A stretch of DNA of 64,000 nucleotides from Tsuneonella dongtanensis. Lineage in GTDB: Bacteria; Pseudomonadota; Alphaproteobacteria; Sphingomonadales; Sphingomonadaceae. The first letter of the stretch is position 1. Each line of letters opens with the position of its first letter. The position numbers were made by a program, and so were the translations under genes. Of this stretch, positions 18,161 to 26,142 are shown in pieces. The stretch is taken from the NCBI RefSeq assembly GCF_001698205.1, contig NZ_CP016591.1:1-64000 (forward strand), read 5' to 3'. Below the pieces are notes generated by a model. The model did no database searches, was not told the DNA's origin, and worked only from the letters and a program-made list of their open reading frames with translations.

Positions 18161-19417
18161 ATGCGCAGTCTAATGCTCGCCGCCGCCTGCCTGCTCGGGG
18201 GCTGCACGTCGTCCATTGTCGCCGACGGGGAGAGCGCCGCTGCGCCGCCACGGTCCGAGCCTTCCCTTCCTTCCGAGGCGTTTAGCCAACTGGCGGTGTA
18301 CGACCGCCTCGTCCGCGCGGCGGCGGCGGACGCGAACGTGGTCTATTCGCCAACGAGCGTCTCCCAGGCGCTCGGGCTGGTCCACCTGGGTGCGGGCGGC
18401 ACCACCAAGGAGCAGATCGAGCGCTTTCTGGCGATTGCCCCCGGCGAGACCGGCGACCGGGCGCTCGCCGCACGTGCCGCCTCGTTGCGGGAAGGCGAGC
18501 GCGGCGTGAAGGTGGAGATCGCAAACGCGCTCTTCCTCAGTCGCGACTGGAGCTTTCAACCCGCGTTTCTCGATGCCACCCGCACGATCTATGGTGCGAG
18601 CGCCGAGCGGGTCGATTTCATGAACGATCCGGCGGGCGCGGCCGCGGTGATCAATGCGTGGGCGGACGACAAGACCGACGGCATGATCCGCAATGTGGTC
18701 ACCCCCGATACGATCCAGCGCGAGGCCGCGGCCTATCTGGCCAACGCCACGTTCTTCGAAGGCGACTGGTCGGCGCGCTTCAAGGGTGCCGAGACGAAAC
18801 CGTTCCTGTTCGGCGACGGTACCCAACGCCCCTTCCACATGATGAAGAACGAAGGCGAGTTCGCGAGCGTGTCCGTGGGCAACTGGCGCGCGCTGCGGAT
18901 GACCTACGGGTTCGAGCAGCGTCGGTTCGCTTTCGACGTGATGATGCCCGAGGCGCGGGTCGCCGATGTGCCCGCGCCCGCGCTTGGTCAGATCGACGCC
19001 ATGGCATCCGCGCTCGACAAGGCGACGCCCGCGCCGGTGCGGGTGTGGCTGCCGCGGTTCGAGGCCGACATGCGGGCGGACCTGATCCCGCCGCTCAAGG
19101 CGCTCGGACTCACCTTGCCGTTCGACCGCGACCGCGCGGACCTTACGCCGATGGCGGAGCCCGGTCAGCGGCCGCTCCATATCGGCGAGGCATTCCAGGT
19201 GGCCAAGCTGCAGGTTTACGAGAGCGGGACCCGCGCTGCTGCGGTCACCATGATGGTCGCCATGCCCACCTCGGCGCCGCCGCCGTTCGAGGGGCCGGAA
19301 TTCACCGTCGATCGCCCATTCCTCTTCGCCATCCGCGACCTCAGGACAGGAGAGGTCCTGTTCTTCGGCAGGATCGCGGCGCCGCAGCCGTTCGTGCCGA
19401 AGCGACAGGACGGTTAG
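18161..19417 (+). CDS. Lipoprotein serpin (serine protease inhibitor)
   Basis: The 418-residue precursor has a lipobox LLGGC, so it should be lipid-anchored to the envelope. The remainder is a full serpin: VYSPTSVSQALGLVHLGAGGTT matches the first helices, YLANATFFEGDWSARF the shutter strand, and VDRPFLFAIRD the C-terminal strand. The hinge ESGTRAAAVTM keeps Gly and Thr at P15/P14 and small residues at P12-P10, as in inhibitory serpins. Counting from the hinge puts P1-P1' near Thr-Ser in MPTSAPP. Target protease unknown. Bacterial serpins are uncommon. Confidence 0.85.
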   Translation: MRSLMLAAACLLGGCTSSIVADGESAAAPPRSEPSLPSEAFSQLAVYDRLVRAAAADANVVYSPTSVSQALGLVHLGAGGTTKEQIERFLAIAPGETGDRALAARAASLREGERGVKVEIANALFLSRDWSFQPAFLDATRTIYGASAERVDFMNDPAGAAAVINAWADDKTDGMIRNVVTPDTIQREAAAYLANATFFEGDWSARFKGAETKPFLFGDGTQRPFHMMKNEGEFASVSVGNWRALRMTYGFEQRRFAFDVMMPEARVADVPAPALGQIDAMASALDKATPAPVRVWLPRFEADMRADLIPPLKALGLTLPFDRDRADLTPMAEPGQRPLHIGEAFQVAKLQVYESGTRAAAVTMMVAMPTSAPPPFEGPEFTVDRPFLFAIRDLRTGEVLFFGRIAAPQPFVPKRQDG

Positions 19418-19483
19418 GGCGTGGCGCTCGCGTCCATCCGGCTCTAGAGGACGCGTTCCGCCCACCACTTCCGACGGCCATCG

Positions 19484-20290
19484 ATGTCACTCGCGCAAGC
19501 CGCGCTCTCTCCCGAACCGGAGCACAAATCGACGCTGGCGCTGCGCGTGGCCGCGTTCGACGCGCGCTGGCCGGGATTGCGCCGGCGGGCGGCGGGGATC
19601 GGGCTCGCGCTGGTCCTCGAAGTCGGATTGCTGCTTCTGCTGCTCACGCTCGGGACGGGCATCGCCGGACGGCGCGAAGCGGCAGAAACGCTGACCACGG
19701 TCGATTTCGCCGAAGAGCCGCCAGCACCCGACGCACCGCCTCTGCCCGAGGAAGAAGCCGCACCCACCGCGCTTCCCCGCTCGCAACCTTCGCCGCAGCC
19801 GGACTTGCCCGTTCCGCCGGTACCGCCGCCGCCGATGCCGCCGCCTGCCGCGACGATCTCGCCCAAGGTCGAGCCCGCACCCGCACCGGCAGCGCCGAGG
19901 ATCAAGGCGGTCGTGCGCGACCAGGATGCAGGGCCCGCCGGTCCGCCCAACCGGCCGCGCTCCGGAGATTCGCAGCGGGTCGGCACGGCTTCCAACGGCG
20001 AGCCGCTCTATGCGGCGCGATGGTACCGCGAACCCTATCCCGAAGAACTGCGCGGCTATCTGTCCACTGCCGGCGGCCCCGGGTGGGCGCTGATCAATTG
20101 CCGGACCGTCCCCGATTTTCGGGTCGAGGATTGCGAGCTGGTCGACGAATGGCCGAGCGGGTCGCAGATGGGCCGCGCAGTGCTGGCGGCGTCGTGGCAA
20201 TTCCGCGTGCGTCCGGCTCAGGTCGGCGGACGCGTGCTCGTGGGGTCATGGGTCCGGATCCGCATCAGCTATGAGCGCGACCGCGGCTGA
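19484..20290 (+). CDS. TonB-like proline-rich energy transducer protein
   Basis: The 268-residue protein has a short cytoplasmic N-terminus, one membrane helix (about residues 38-58, IGLALVLEVGLLLLLLTLG), a long Pro/Ala/Glu-rich periplasmic spacer (about 70-150) and a small C-terminal domain. That is the TonB arrangement. The C-terminal domain is not a clear TonB match: it holds two Cys in a NCRTVPDFRVEDC pattern. No exbB or exbD is adjacent. An orphan TonB-family transducer is the best reading. Confidence 0.65.
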   Translation: MSLAQAALSPEPEHKSTLALRVAAFDARWPGLRRRAAGIGLALVLEVGLLLLLLTLGTGIAGRREAAETLTTVDFAEEPPAPDAPPLPEEEAAPTALPRSQPSPQPDLPVPPVPPPPMPPPAATISPKVEPAPAPAAPRIKAVVRDQDAGPAGPPNRPRSGDSQRVGTASNGEPLYAARWYREPYPEELRGYLSTAGGPGWALINCRTVPDFRVEDCELVDEWPSGSQMGRAVLAASWQFRVRPAQVGGRVLVGSWVRIRISYERDRG

Positions 20291-20297
20291 ATGCGCT

Positions 20298-20588
20298 TCA
20301 GCGCTCGTCGCTTCCGGAGCTCTGGTTCGATGCCCACCAGTCGGCGTAGGGGGTGTTCCTGGCGAGGTGACGATTGAAATCGGGCGCACCATCGCTCCAC
20401 CAGACCGGTCCGCGCTCGCCGAGGGCGGCCTTGGCCGCGTGGACCCTCGAACGGGCAAGCCTGAGCGCGTCTGGATCGGCGCGAGCAGCGCGAACGGCCC
20501 GGCGCGCATCCATCAGCTCGTGGACGAGCCGTTCGCGCTCGCCGGGTTCGAGTTCGGGATTGCTTGCGCGCCACAGTCGGCCGCGCAC
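20298..20588 (-). CDS. Conserved hypothetical protein
   Basis: The 96-residue basic protein begins RGRLWRASNPEL, has a helical Arg/Ala-rich middle and ends with a conserved-looking segment GERGPVWWSDGAPDFNRH followed by LARNTPYADWW. I recognise this layout from sphingomonad genomes as a protein of unknown function. The start is GTG 20588; the frame is open a little further (TPDGRYIVV). It follows the HxlR regulator by 38 bases on the same strand and is probably co-transcribed. No catalytic motif is visible. Confidence 0.7.
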   Translation of the reverse strand: MRGRLWRASNPELEPGERERLVHELMDARRAVRAARADPDALRLARSRVHAAKAALGERGPVWWSDGAPDFNRHLARNTPYADWWASNQSSGSDER

Positions 20589-20626
20589 GACGATGTAGCG
20601 CCCGTCGGGGGTGCGGGTCGCTCCGC

Positions 20627-21172
20627 TCAGCGGACCGCCGCAATCCGAGGGAAGCCGTCGCCGCTAGCGCGGTCGAAACCGGCAGCCGGTTTGGCACGCG
20701 TGCCGTCGGCGCGCAGACCAAGGTCGCCGCGCTTCACGAAACGAAGGTCCTTGGGTCCCAAAATCCTCCCGTCGTGCGAGAGGATCGAGGTCGGCCCGAT
20801 CGGAAGCCGGTCTTCCTCGTCGACCAACACCGGGTCCTCGACGACTTCGCTGCCATACTTCTGACCCCACTGACGCAGCGCCACCATGGTAGGCAGGAGA
20901 TCGAAACCCTTTGCGGTCAGGCGATACTCGATCCGGCGGCGGTCGTCCGCGCAGGGCTGACGATCGAGAATGCCGTGCTCGACCAGCTTGGCGAGGCGGT
21001 TGGACAGGATGTTCCGCGCGATGCCGAGTTCGCTCAGGAACTCCTCGAAATGATGCAGCCCGTTGAAGCTGGCGCGCAGGATCATGAAGCTCCATCGCTC
21101 GCCCATGACCTCGAGCGCCTCGGGCAGCCCGCAGGCGGTGAGTTCGTTCAGCGGTTCGCGCAGGTCGCCCAT
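20627..21172 (-). CDS. HxlR family winged-helix transcriptional regulator
   Basis: The 181-residue protein has the HxlR/MarR-like core: LEVMGERWSFMILRAS, then the recognition region LGIARNILSNRLAKLVEHGIL and the wing RRIEYRLTAKGFDLLP. HxlR proteins bind as dimers to palindromic operators. The roughly 65 residues beyond the domain are unusual. GAGAGG directly abuts ATG 21178 but is well spaced for ATG 21172, so the latter was chosen. It is divergent from the secreted CC_3452-like gene; the intervening palindrome and direct repeats are candidate operators. Confidence 0.87.
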   Translation of the reverse strand: MGDLREPLNELTACGLPEALEVMGERWSFMILRASFNGLHHFEEFLSELGIARNILSNRLAKLVEHGILDRQPCADDRRRIEYRLTAKGFDLLPTMVALRQWGQKYGSEVVEDPVLVDEEDRLPIGPTSILSHDGRILGPKDLRFVKRGDLGLRADGTRAKPAAGFDRASGDGFPRIAAVR

Positions 21173-21242
21173 CGTCATCCTCTCGTGTCGCAGTCTTGTA
21201 GCCGTAACGGAAACGCCCTCAAACGGCAAAAAATAAGTTTTA

Positions 21243-21252
21243 GGTTGCAACC
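21243..21252. promoter_or_regulatory. Palindrome, candidate HxlR operator
   Basis: GGTTGCAACC is a perfect 10-bp palindrome located 71 bases upstream of the HxlR start in the AT-rich gap between the divergent genes. HxlR-type dimers bind such sites near their own promoters. The assignment is by position only. Confidence 0.4.
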
Positions 21253-21275
21253 TGCAATCTAGTTAGATAGGTATT

Positions 21276-21303
21276 GATTCGCAACGGGTATTCGATTCGC
21301 AAC
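21276..21303. repeat. Direct repeat GATTCGCAAC x2
   Basis: GATTCGCAAC occurs at 21276-21285 and 21294-21303, 18 bases start to start, just upstream of the plus-strand gene. The period is close to two helical turns, so a protein could contact both copies on one face. It could be a second operator in this divergent promoter. Confidence 0.45.
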
Positions 21304-21343
21304 TGACTACCCGCTGAACCGCTCGATGAAAAGGATTGCGATC

Positions 21344-21688
21344 ATGACCCTCACCCTCCCCAGCTCGTTCAAGCCGGCTGCCGTCGTGGCCGCGCTCGCC
21401 TATACCACGCTGACCTTTGGCGTTGCGCTCACGCCCAGCCCGGCAGAGGCGGCCAGCGTGCCGTTCTACCGTGCCGAGGTGACGACCGTCGCCGAAGGCA
21501 AAGCCCGTCCGATTGCCAGTGGCATGGTGTGGAAGTGCACCGAGACCGTCTGCACTGCCGGCGAGGCAAGCAGCCGTCCGGCCATCGTCTGTGCCCGGCT
21601 CGCCAAGGAAGTCGGACCGCTGACCGCGTTCACTGCCGGCGGCAAGGCGTTCGAGGCCGAAGAGCTCGCCCGCTGCAACGGCAAGTAA
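21344..21688 (+). CDS. Secreted CC_3452-like small protein
   Basis: The 114-residue precursor has a signal peptide (AAVVAALAYTTLTFGVAL, cleavage near AEAA). The mature part is small, with MVWKCTETVCTAG and a final Cys in LARCNGK, giving three to four Cys that could form disulfides. The pattern V-W-K-C-X4-C, then TAFTAGGKAFEAEELARCN, matches small alphaproteobacterial secreted proteins named after CC_3452. Function unknown. ATG 21344 follows AAAGGA; ATG 21326 is an alternative with no ribosome site. A strong terminator follows. Confidence 0.75.
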   Translation: MTLTLPSSFKPAAVVAALAYTTLTFGVALTPSPAEAASVPFYRAEVTTVAEGKARPIASGMVWKCTETVCTAGEASSRPAIVCARLAKEVGPLTAFTAGGKAFEAEELARCNGK

Positions 21689-21736
21689 ACCGTTCCCGAC
21701 CACCCAGTCCTCTCCGACCCCAGGGTGGAACTTGCA

Positions 21737-21766
21737 GGCCCCGGCAGCGATGCCGGGGCCTTTTTT
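21737..21766 (+). terminator. Rho-independent terminator
   Basis: A perfect 10-bp stem (21737-21746 with 21751-21760, GGCCCCGGCA arm) closes on GCGA and is followed by six T. It ends the transcript of the CC_3452-like gene on the plus strand, just before the convergent HAD gene. Confidence 0.92.
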
Positions 21767-21774
21767 GGTCAGTT

Positions 21775-22383
21775 TCAGATCAGGCCGCGCCGAAGGAGAT
21801 CGGCCTCCAGCCCGCCCGCATCCACGAAATGGTGAACGTGCCAGCCCAGCTCTCGCGCCGCGGCGATGTTGTCGGCGTTGTCGTCGACAAACAGCATTCC
21901 TTCAGGCGGATGACCGAAGCGTCTGGCCGCGAGGTCGAATATCGCCGGATCGGGCTTGGCCAGCTTCTCGATGCCCGACACGACGATGTCGCGCATGTGA
22001 TCGAGCGGCGGGAAAGTCGGACGGAATTGCGCCCAGAACTCGGCCCCGAAATTGGTGATCGCGTAGAGCGGGATGCCGCGTGCGGCGAGCTTTTCGACAA
22101 GGCCCACGCTGCCCGGCACGGCACCCGGGATCGTCTCGAGGAAGCGCGATTCGTAAGCGTCGATCAGGTCCGCATAGGCGGGAAACTGGGCCTTGCACTC
22201 GGGCACCATCTCGGCAAGCGGGCGGCCCTCGTCGTGCTGGAAGTGCCATTCCTCGGTCACGACGTGGGCGAGGAACCAGTCCAGCTCGTCCCGGTCGGAG
22301 ATCAGCTTGCCGAACAGCGCCCGCAGGTTCCACTGGATCAGGACCCGTCCGACATCGAAGACGACCGCGTCTACGTCAGGCAC
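21775..22383 (-). CDS. HAD family hydrolase
   Basis: The 202-residue protein is a haloacid-dehalogenase superfamily phosphatase of the IA type. Motif I is FDVGRVLI, where Gly takes the position of the usual second Asp, as in YihX and epoxide-hydrolase N-domain relatives. Motif II is YAITNF, motif III KPDPAIF and motif IV FVDDNADNI. Substrate unknown. The start is GTG 22383; no other Met precedes motif I. Its likely ribosome site GGGGGC lies inside the terminator hairpin of rpmJ, so expression may depend on read-through of that hairpin. Confidence 0.85.
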   Translation of the reverse strand: MPDVDAVVFDVGRVLIQWNLRALFGKLISDRDELDWFLAHVVTEEWHFQHDEGRPLAEMVPECKAQFPAYADLIDAYESRFLETIPGAVPGSVGLVEKLAARGIPLYAITNFGAEFWAQFRPTFPPLDHMRDIVVSGIEKLAKPDPAIFDLAARRFGHPPEGMLFVDDNADNIAAARELGWHVHHFVDAGGLEADLLRRGLI

Positions 22384-22385
22384 GC

Positions 22386-22410
22386 AAAAAGCCCCCGCTT
22401 CCGCGAGGGC
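22386..22410 (-). terminator. Terminator of rpmJ
   Basis: On the minus strand GCCCTCGC-GGAA-GCGGGGGC forms an 8-bp stem with one wobble, followed by a T-run (22390-22386). It lies 46 bases past the rpmJ stop and immediately before the HAD start codon. Confidence 0.75.
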
Positions 22411-22455
22411 CCTCTACTTGCGAACATCCGCGGACGAGCCGCGGCGCGCCGATCA

Positions 22456-22581
22456 TCAGCCCTGGCGGGCCTTGAAGCGGCGGTTGGTCTTGTTGATCAC
22501 ATAGGTGCGGCCGCGGCGACGGATCACCCGGCAATCCCGGTGACGGTCCTTGAGGGACTTGAGGCTGTTGCGGATCTTCAT
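22456..22581 (-). CDS. rpmJ: Large ribosomal subunit protein bL36
   Basis: The 41-residue basic protein starts [20 protein letters not shown] and ends [12 protein letters not shown]. This is the longer L36 form that lacks the four-ligand zinc ribbon, keeping one Cys. The ATG is at 22581. It lies downstream of galE on the same strand, separated by 106 bases, and has its own terminator. Confidence 0.96.
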   Translation of the reverse strand: MKIRNSLKSLKDRHRDCRVIRRRGRTYVINKTNRRFKARQG

Positions 22582-22687
22582 GACATGGCCTTGAAATAGA
22601 TACGGCACCGGAGATGGCCCCGATGCCGGTAAAAGCAAGCCGCGCCACTAGTGGGAGGCGCGATTCGCGTCAAGGGCGGGATCGCCG

Positions 22688-23722
22688 TTACGCCGCCCAG
22701 GCCGACTCTTCGCGGATCGAGCCCAACTTCTCTTCCCACGCGAGAGCATGGGCGACGATCGTGTCGAGGTCCGCGTGTGCAGGCTTCCACGGCAGCGTCG
22801 CCATGATCCGCGCGTTATCCGAAACCAGGCAACCCGGATCGCCCGCGCGGCGCGGCTCGAGCCTGCGAACCAGCGATCCACCGGTTACGCGGTCGACCGC
22901 GTCGAGCACTTCCATCACCGAGAAACCCTGGCCGTAGCCGCAGTTCATCGCCAGCGACTTGGCGGGATCGGCGATCAGCGCCTCGAGCGCCAGAACGTGC
23001 GCCGAGGCAAGATCGGACACGTGGATGTAATCGCGCACTCCGGTTCCGTCCGGCGTGGCAAAGTCGGTGCCGAACACCGCGACATGGTCGCGCTTGCCGA
23101 GCACGGCTTCGACCGCGACCTTGATCAGATGGGTCGCCCCGGCGGTCGACTGGCCGGTCCGGCCCTGCGGGTCCGCGCCCGCGACGTTGAAGTAGCGCAG
23201 AGCGCAAAAATTCATCGCATGGGCGGCGGCCGTGTCCGACAGCATTTGCTCGGTCATCAGCTTGGACCATCCGTAGGGATTGATCGGCACCTGCGGGCAG
23301 TCTTCCGACACCCGCTCGACATCGGGCACGCCATACGTTGCTGCGGTGCTCGAGAAGATGAAATGCGGCACGCCCGCGGTGACCGCGGCATCGATCAGCA
23401 CACGGCTCTTCGCGGTGTTGTTGTGGTAGTATTTCAGCGGGTTCTCGACCGACTCCGGCACCACGATCGAGCCGGCGAAATGCATCACCGCGCGCGTCCC
23501 CTGGCTTTCGAATATCCGTGCGAGGAGCTCGGCATCCTCGATGTCGCCATGAAAGAACGGAACGTCGTTGGGCACAGCAAAGCGGAAGCCGGTCGTCAGG
23601 TTGTCGATCACGGCGACCGGGAAGCCGGCATCGCGCAACGCAAGTACGGCGTGGCTGCCGATATAGCCGGCGCCGCCGGTGACGAGAACGGGATGGGCGA
23701 GCTTCGCGCGGGTCTGGGCCAT
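22688..23722 (-). CDS. galE: UDP-glucose 4-epimerase
   Basis: GalE interconverts UDP-glucose and UDP-galactose for polysaccharide synthesis. The 344-residue SDR enzyme has the NAD motif TGGAGYIGSH (about residues 15-24), SSTAATYG with the catalytic Ser/Thr, the catalytic YGWSK and the late GVRDYIHVSDLA. The ATG at 23722 gives the standard N-terminus. The nearby genes do not form a polysaccharide cluster, so the physiological use is not readable here. Confidence 0.94.
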   Translation of the reverse strand: MAQTRAKLAHPVLVTGGAGYIGSHAVLALRDAGFPVAVIDNLTTGFRFAVPNDVPFFHGDIEDAELLARIFESQGTRAVMHFAGSIVVPESVENPLKYYHNNTAKSRVLIDAAVTAGVPHFIFSSTAATYGVPDVERVSEDCPQVPINPYGWSKLMTEQMLSDTAAAHAMNFCALRYFNVAGADPQGRTGQSTAGATHLIKVAVEAVLGKRDHVAVFGTDFATPDGTGVRDYIHVSDLASAHVLALEALIADPAKSLAMNCGYGQGFSVMEVLDAVDRVTGGSLVRRLEPRRAGDPGCLVSDNARIMATLPWKPAHADLDTIVAHALAWEEKLGSIREESAWAA

Positions 23723-23857
23723 GCTGCGTGTCTGGGTGGAACATGGTAAACATTTCGTTCTCACCGGTGTCTTTTCAGAGACGGTCCATTCATCGACGGG
23801 CCATGCACTCTGCGCTATTCCGGTGAAATTACTGGGGCTTTTTCGAAGAGACACGCG

Positions 23858-24463
23858 ATGATGAAGGCTTTCCTCCCGCTGGCAGCGCTTGCGCTCGCCG
23901 TACCCGCGGCGGCCACGGATGTGGCGGTGACGCGCTTTCACAATGCGGAATCGCTTGCTTCCGCCGCGCCGGGCCCGATCGCGGTGCGCGCCGGCGCGGG
24001 GCTCGAAGCCGGCACGCTCGAGACCCAGATCTGGCTCGATGCGGTCGCCGGAGCGCTGACCCGGCAAGGCTTCACGGTCGTCGCCGATGCCCCGCGCGTG
24101 GCCATGGTCTCGCTCGACCAGGAAGTCGTCCGCAGCGAGGCGGCGCGTTCCCGCACCGGGGTCAGCGTCGGCGTGGGCGTCGGCTCGGGCGGCGGATGGT
24201 ATGGTCGTCGGCGCAGCGGCGTCGATCTCGGCGTCGGCCTCGGCATCAACCTAGGCGGAGGGCGTTCGGGCGAAGTGCTCGACAGCCGGCTTGGCGTAAC
24301 GATCGTCGGCGAAGGCGGCGCGCACGCATGGGAAGGCCGCGCCGAAGCGAGCCCCCGCGCCAAGTCCAAGGACGCGCAGACCCGCGCGCTTGCGGGTGAA
24401 ATGGCGGATCGGCTGTTCTCCGGCTTCCCAGGGGAATCGGGAGCGACTATCGGGGCGCGATGA
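23858..24463 (+). CDS. Secreted DUF4136-like protein
   Basis: The 201-residue precursor starts with a clear signal peptide (cleavage near AAATDV). The mature domain opens [11 protein letters not shown], holds a Gly-rich insert ([19 protein letters not shown]) and ends [18 protein letters not shown]. This resembles DUF4136 envelope proteins, whose function is unknown. No lipobox Cys is present. The last four bases overlap the M14 carboxypeptidase start (ATGA). Confidence 0.65.
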   Translation: MMKAFLPLAALALAVPAAATDVAVTRFHNAESLASAAPGPIAVRAGAGLEAGTLETQIWLDAVAGALTRQGFTVVADAPRVAMVSLDQEVVRSEAARSRTGVSVGVGVGSGGGWYGRRRSGVDLGVGLGINLGGGRSGEVLDSRLGVTIVGEGGAHAWEGRAEASPRAKSKDAQTRALAGEMADRLFSGFPGESGATIGAR

Positions 24464-25617
24464 GTGCAGAACCGACGAATCCCGACATCGCCATCGACGC
24501 TGAATTCGACAGCGGCAACATCGAAATCATCAGGATCGAAGGAGCCACCGCGCACCTTGCGATCCCGGCCGACCACAGATCCGAGTTCCGCCAGTGGTTT
24601 CATTTCCGCGTCACCGGCGCAGGGGGCCGAGAACTCGTGCTCAAGATCGGCGATCTCGGGACCTCGGCCTATCCCGAAGGCTGGCCGGGCTACCGCGCCT
24701 GCGTTTCGGAAGATCGCGACTTCTGGGGCCGGGCCGAGACGACGTACGACAAGGCCGAGAACGGCGGCACGTTGACGATCCGCCACACGCCTGCGAGCGA
24801 CGTGGCCTGGTTCGCCTATTTCGCGCCCTACTCGATGGAGCGGCACCACGACCTCGTGGCCGAGGCCGCGGCCAGCGACGGCGTCAGCTATCGGCACCTC
24901 GGGCGCACGCTCGACGGGCAGCCGATCGACTGCCTCGAGATGGGCGAAGGCACCGTGCAGGTCTGGCTCTATGCCCGCCAGCATCCGGGCGAGAGCATGG
25001 CGGAATGGTGGATGGAAGGTGCGATCGAGTGTCTGACCGACCCCGCCGACCCCGTCGCGCGCGCTCTGCGGCAGAAGTGCCGCTTCCATGTCGTGCCCAA
25101 CATGAACCCCGACGGCAGCCGCCGCGGCCATCTGCGCACCAACGCCGTCGGGACCAACCTCAACCGCGAATGGCACGAGCCGACGCCCGAGAAATCTCCC
25201 GAGGTGCTCGCGGTCCGCACTGCGATGGACGCGACCGGGGTCGACTTCGCGATGGACGTTCACGGCGACGAGGCGATCCCGGCCGTGTTCCTGGCCGGGT
25301 TCGAAGGCATCCCCTCGTGGACCGACGCGCTGGGCGAGAAGTTCTACCGGTTCGAGCGCATCCTCGCCCGCCGGACGCCCGACTTCCAGACCGCGAAGGG
25401 ATATCCCAAGTCGAAGCCCGGCACGGCCAACCTCTCGATGAGCACCAACCAGCTCGCCGAGCGCTTCGGTGCCTGCTCGATGACCCTCGAGATGCCGTTC
25501 AAGGACAACGACGACCTGCCCGATCCCGATCAGGGCTGGAGCCCGGAACGCTCCAAGATGCTGGCCCGCGACTGCCTGGCCAGCCTGCTCGAATGGCTCG
25601 ACGACAAGGACGCGTGA
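24460..25617 (+). CDS. M14 family zinc carboxypeptidase, cytosolic CCP-like
   Basis: The 385-residue protein lacks a signal peptide. An N-terminal beta domain (about 1-125, [19 protein letters not shown]) is followed by an M14 metallopeptidase domain. Zinc ligands come from RQHPGES and DVHGDE, substrate-binding residues from [13 protein letters not shown] and GTNLNREW, and the catalytic Glu from MTLEMPFKD. This two-domain layout is that of the cytosolic carboxypeptidase (CCP/Nna1) group, whose eukaryotic members remove glutamates from tubulin. The bacterial substrate is unknown. It is coupled to the DUF4136-like gene by an ATGA overlap. Confidence 0.88.
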   Translation: MSAEPTNPDIAIDAEFDSGNIEIIRIEGATAHLAIPADHRSEFRQWFHFRVTGAGGRELVLKIGDLGTSAYPEGWPGYRACVSEDRDFWGRAETTYDKAENGGTLTIRHTPASDVAWFAYFAPYSMERHHDLVAEAAASDGVSYRHLGRTLDGQPIDCLEMGEGTVQVWLYARQHPGESMAEWWMEGAIECLTDPADPVARALRQKCRFHVVPNMNPDGSRRGHLRTNAVGTNLNREWHEPTPEKSPEVLAVRTAMDATGVDFAMDVHGDEAIPAVFLAGFEGIPSWTDALGEKFYRFERILARRTPDFQTAKGYPKSKPGTANLSMSTNQLAERFGACSMTLEMPFKDNDDLPDPDQGWSPERSKMLARDCLASLLEWLDDKDA

Positions 25618-25660
25618 TCCGGCAAGCGCGGATTCATTCGCCGGGCGCCAGTTGGAGCCC

Positions 25661-26020
25661 ATGCGCAAATTACTGATCGCAGGTTCGATTTTGGCGGTGC
25701 TGGGCATCGCCGCGCCGGCCCACGCCACGGGCGGCCTCCAGTGCCGCACCGCCGATGGTAGCGACCTCGTCATTTCGGTCGGCTTCGGGCACGTGCCGGG
25801 GGCGCCGGTCGTCGCCACTCGCCTGTCCGCCAAGGGAAAGTCGATCACCGCGCAGGCCCCCCAGTGGTGGCTCGACGACAAGGAAATGCGGCTGGTCCTC
25901 ACCGATCCGGAGGCGATGAAGACGCTTGCGACCGTGCGGACCAGGGCCAACGGCCGCTTCTATGACGGGTCAGTCCAGTGGCTGGGCAAGCGGCGCTGGG
26001 TCCGCTGCCGCGAGGACTGA
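25661..26020 (+). CDS. Small secreted protein of unknown function
   Basis: The 119-residue precursor has an N-terminal signal (KLLIAGSILAVLGIAAPAHA). The mature part opens GLQCRTADGSDLVIS, contains the WWLDDKEMRLVL stretch and ends VRCRED, so two Cys could pair. It is predicted to be a compact beta protein in the periplasm. ATG 25661 follows TTGGAGCCC. The gene lies 43 bases after the carboxypeptidase and may belong to its transcript. I do not recognise the family. Confidence 0.65.
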   Translation: MRKLLIAGSILAVLGIAAPAHATGGLQCRTADGSDLVISVGFGHVPGAPVVATRLSAKGKSITAQAPQWWLDDKEMRLVLTDPEAMKTLATVRTRANGRFYDGSVQWLGKRRWVRCRED

Positions 26021-26142
26021 AACCGCCCGCCGCCATCCATCCGCGGGCCGGCCGCGATCATCGGCAAATCATCAGCTTCCCATCATGGTCACCCTCTCCG
26101 ACCTGGCGCATGCCTTTCGCCAGTGACGTACCGGAGGGCAGA

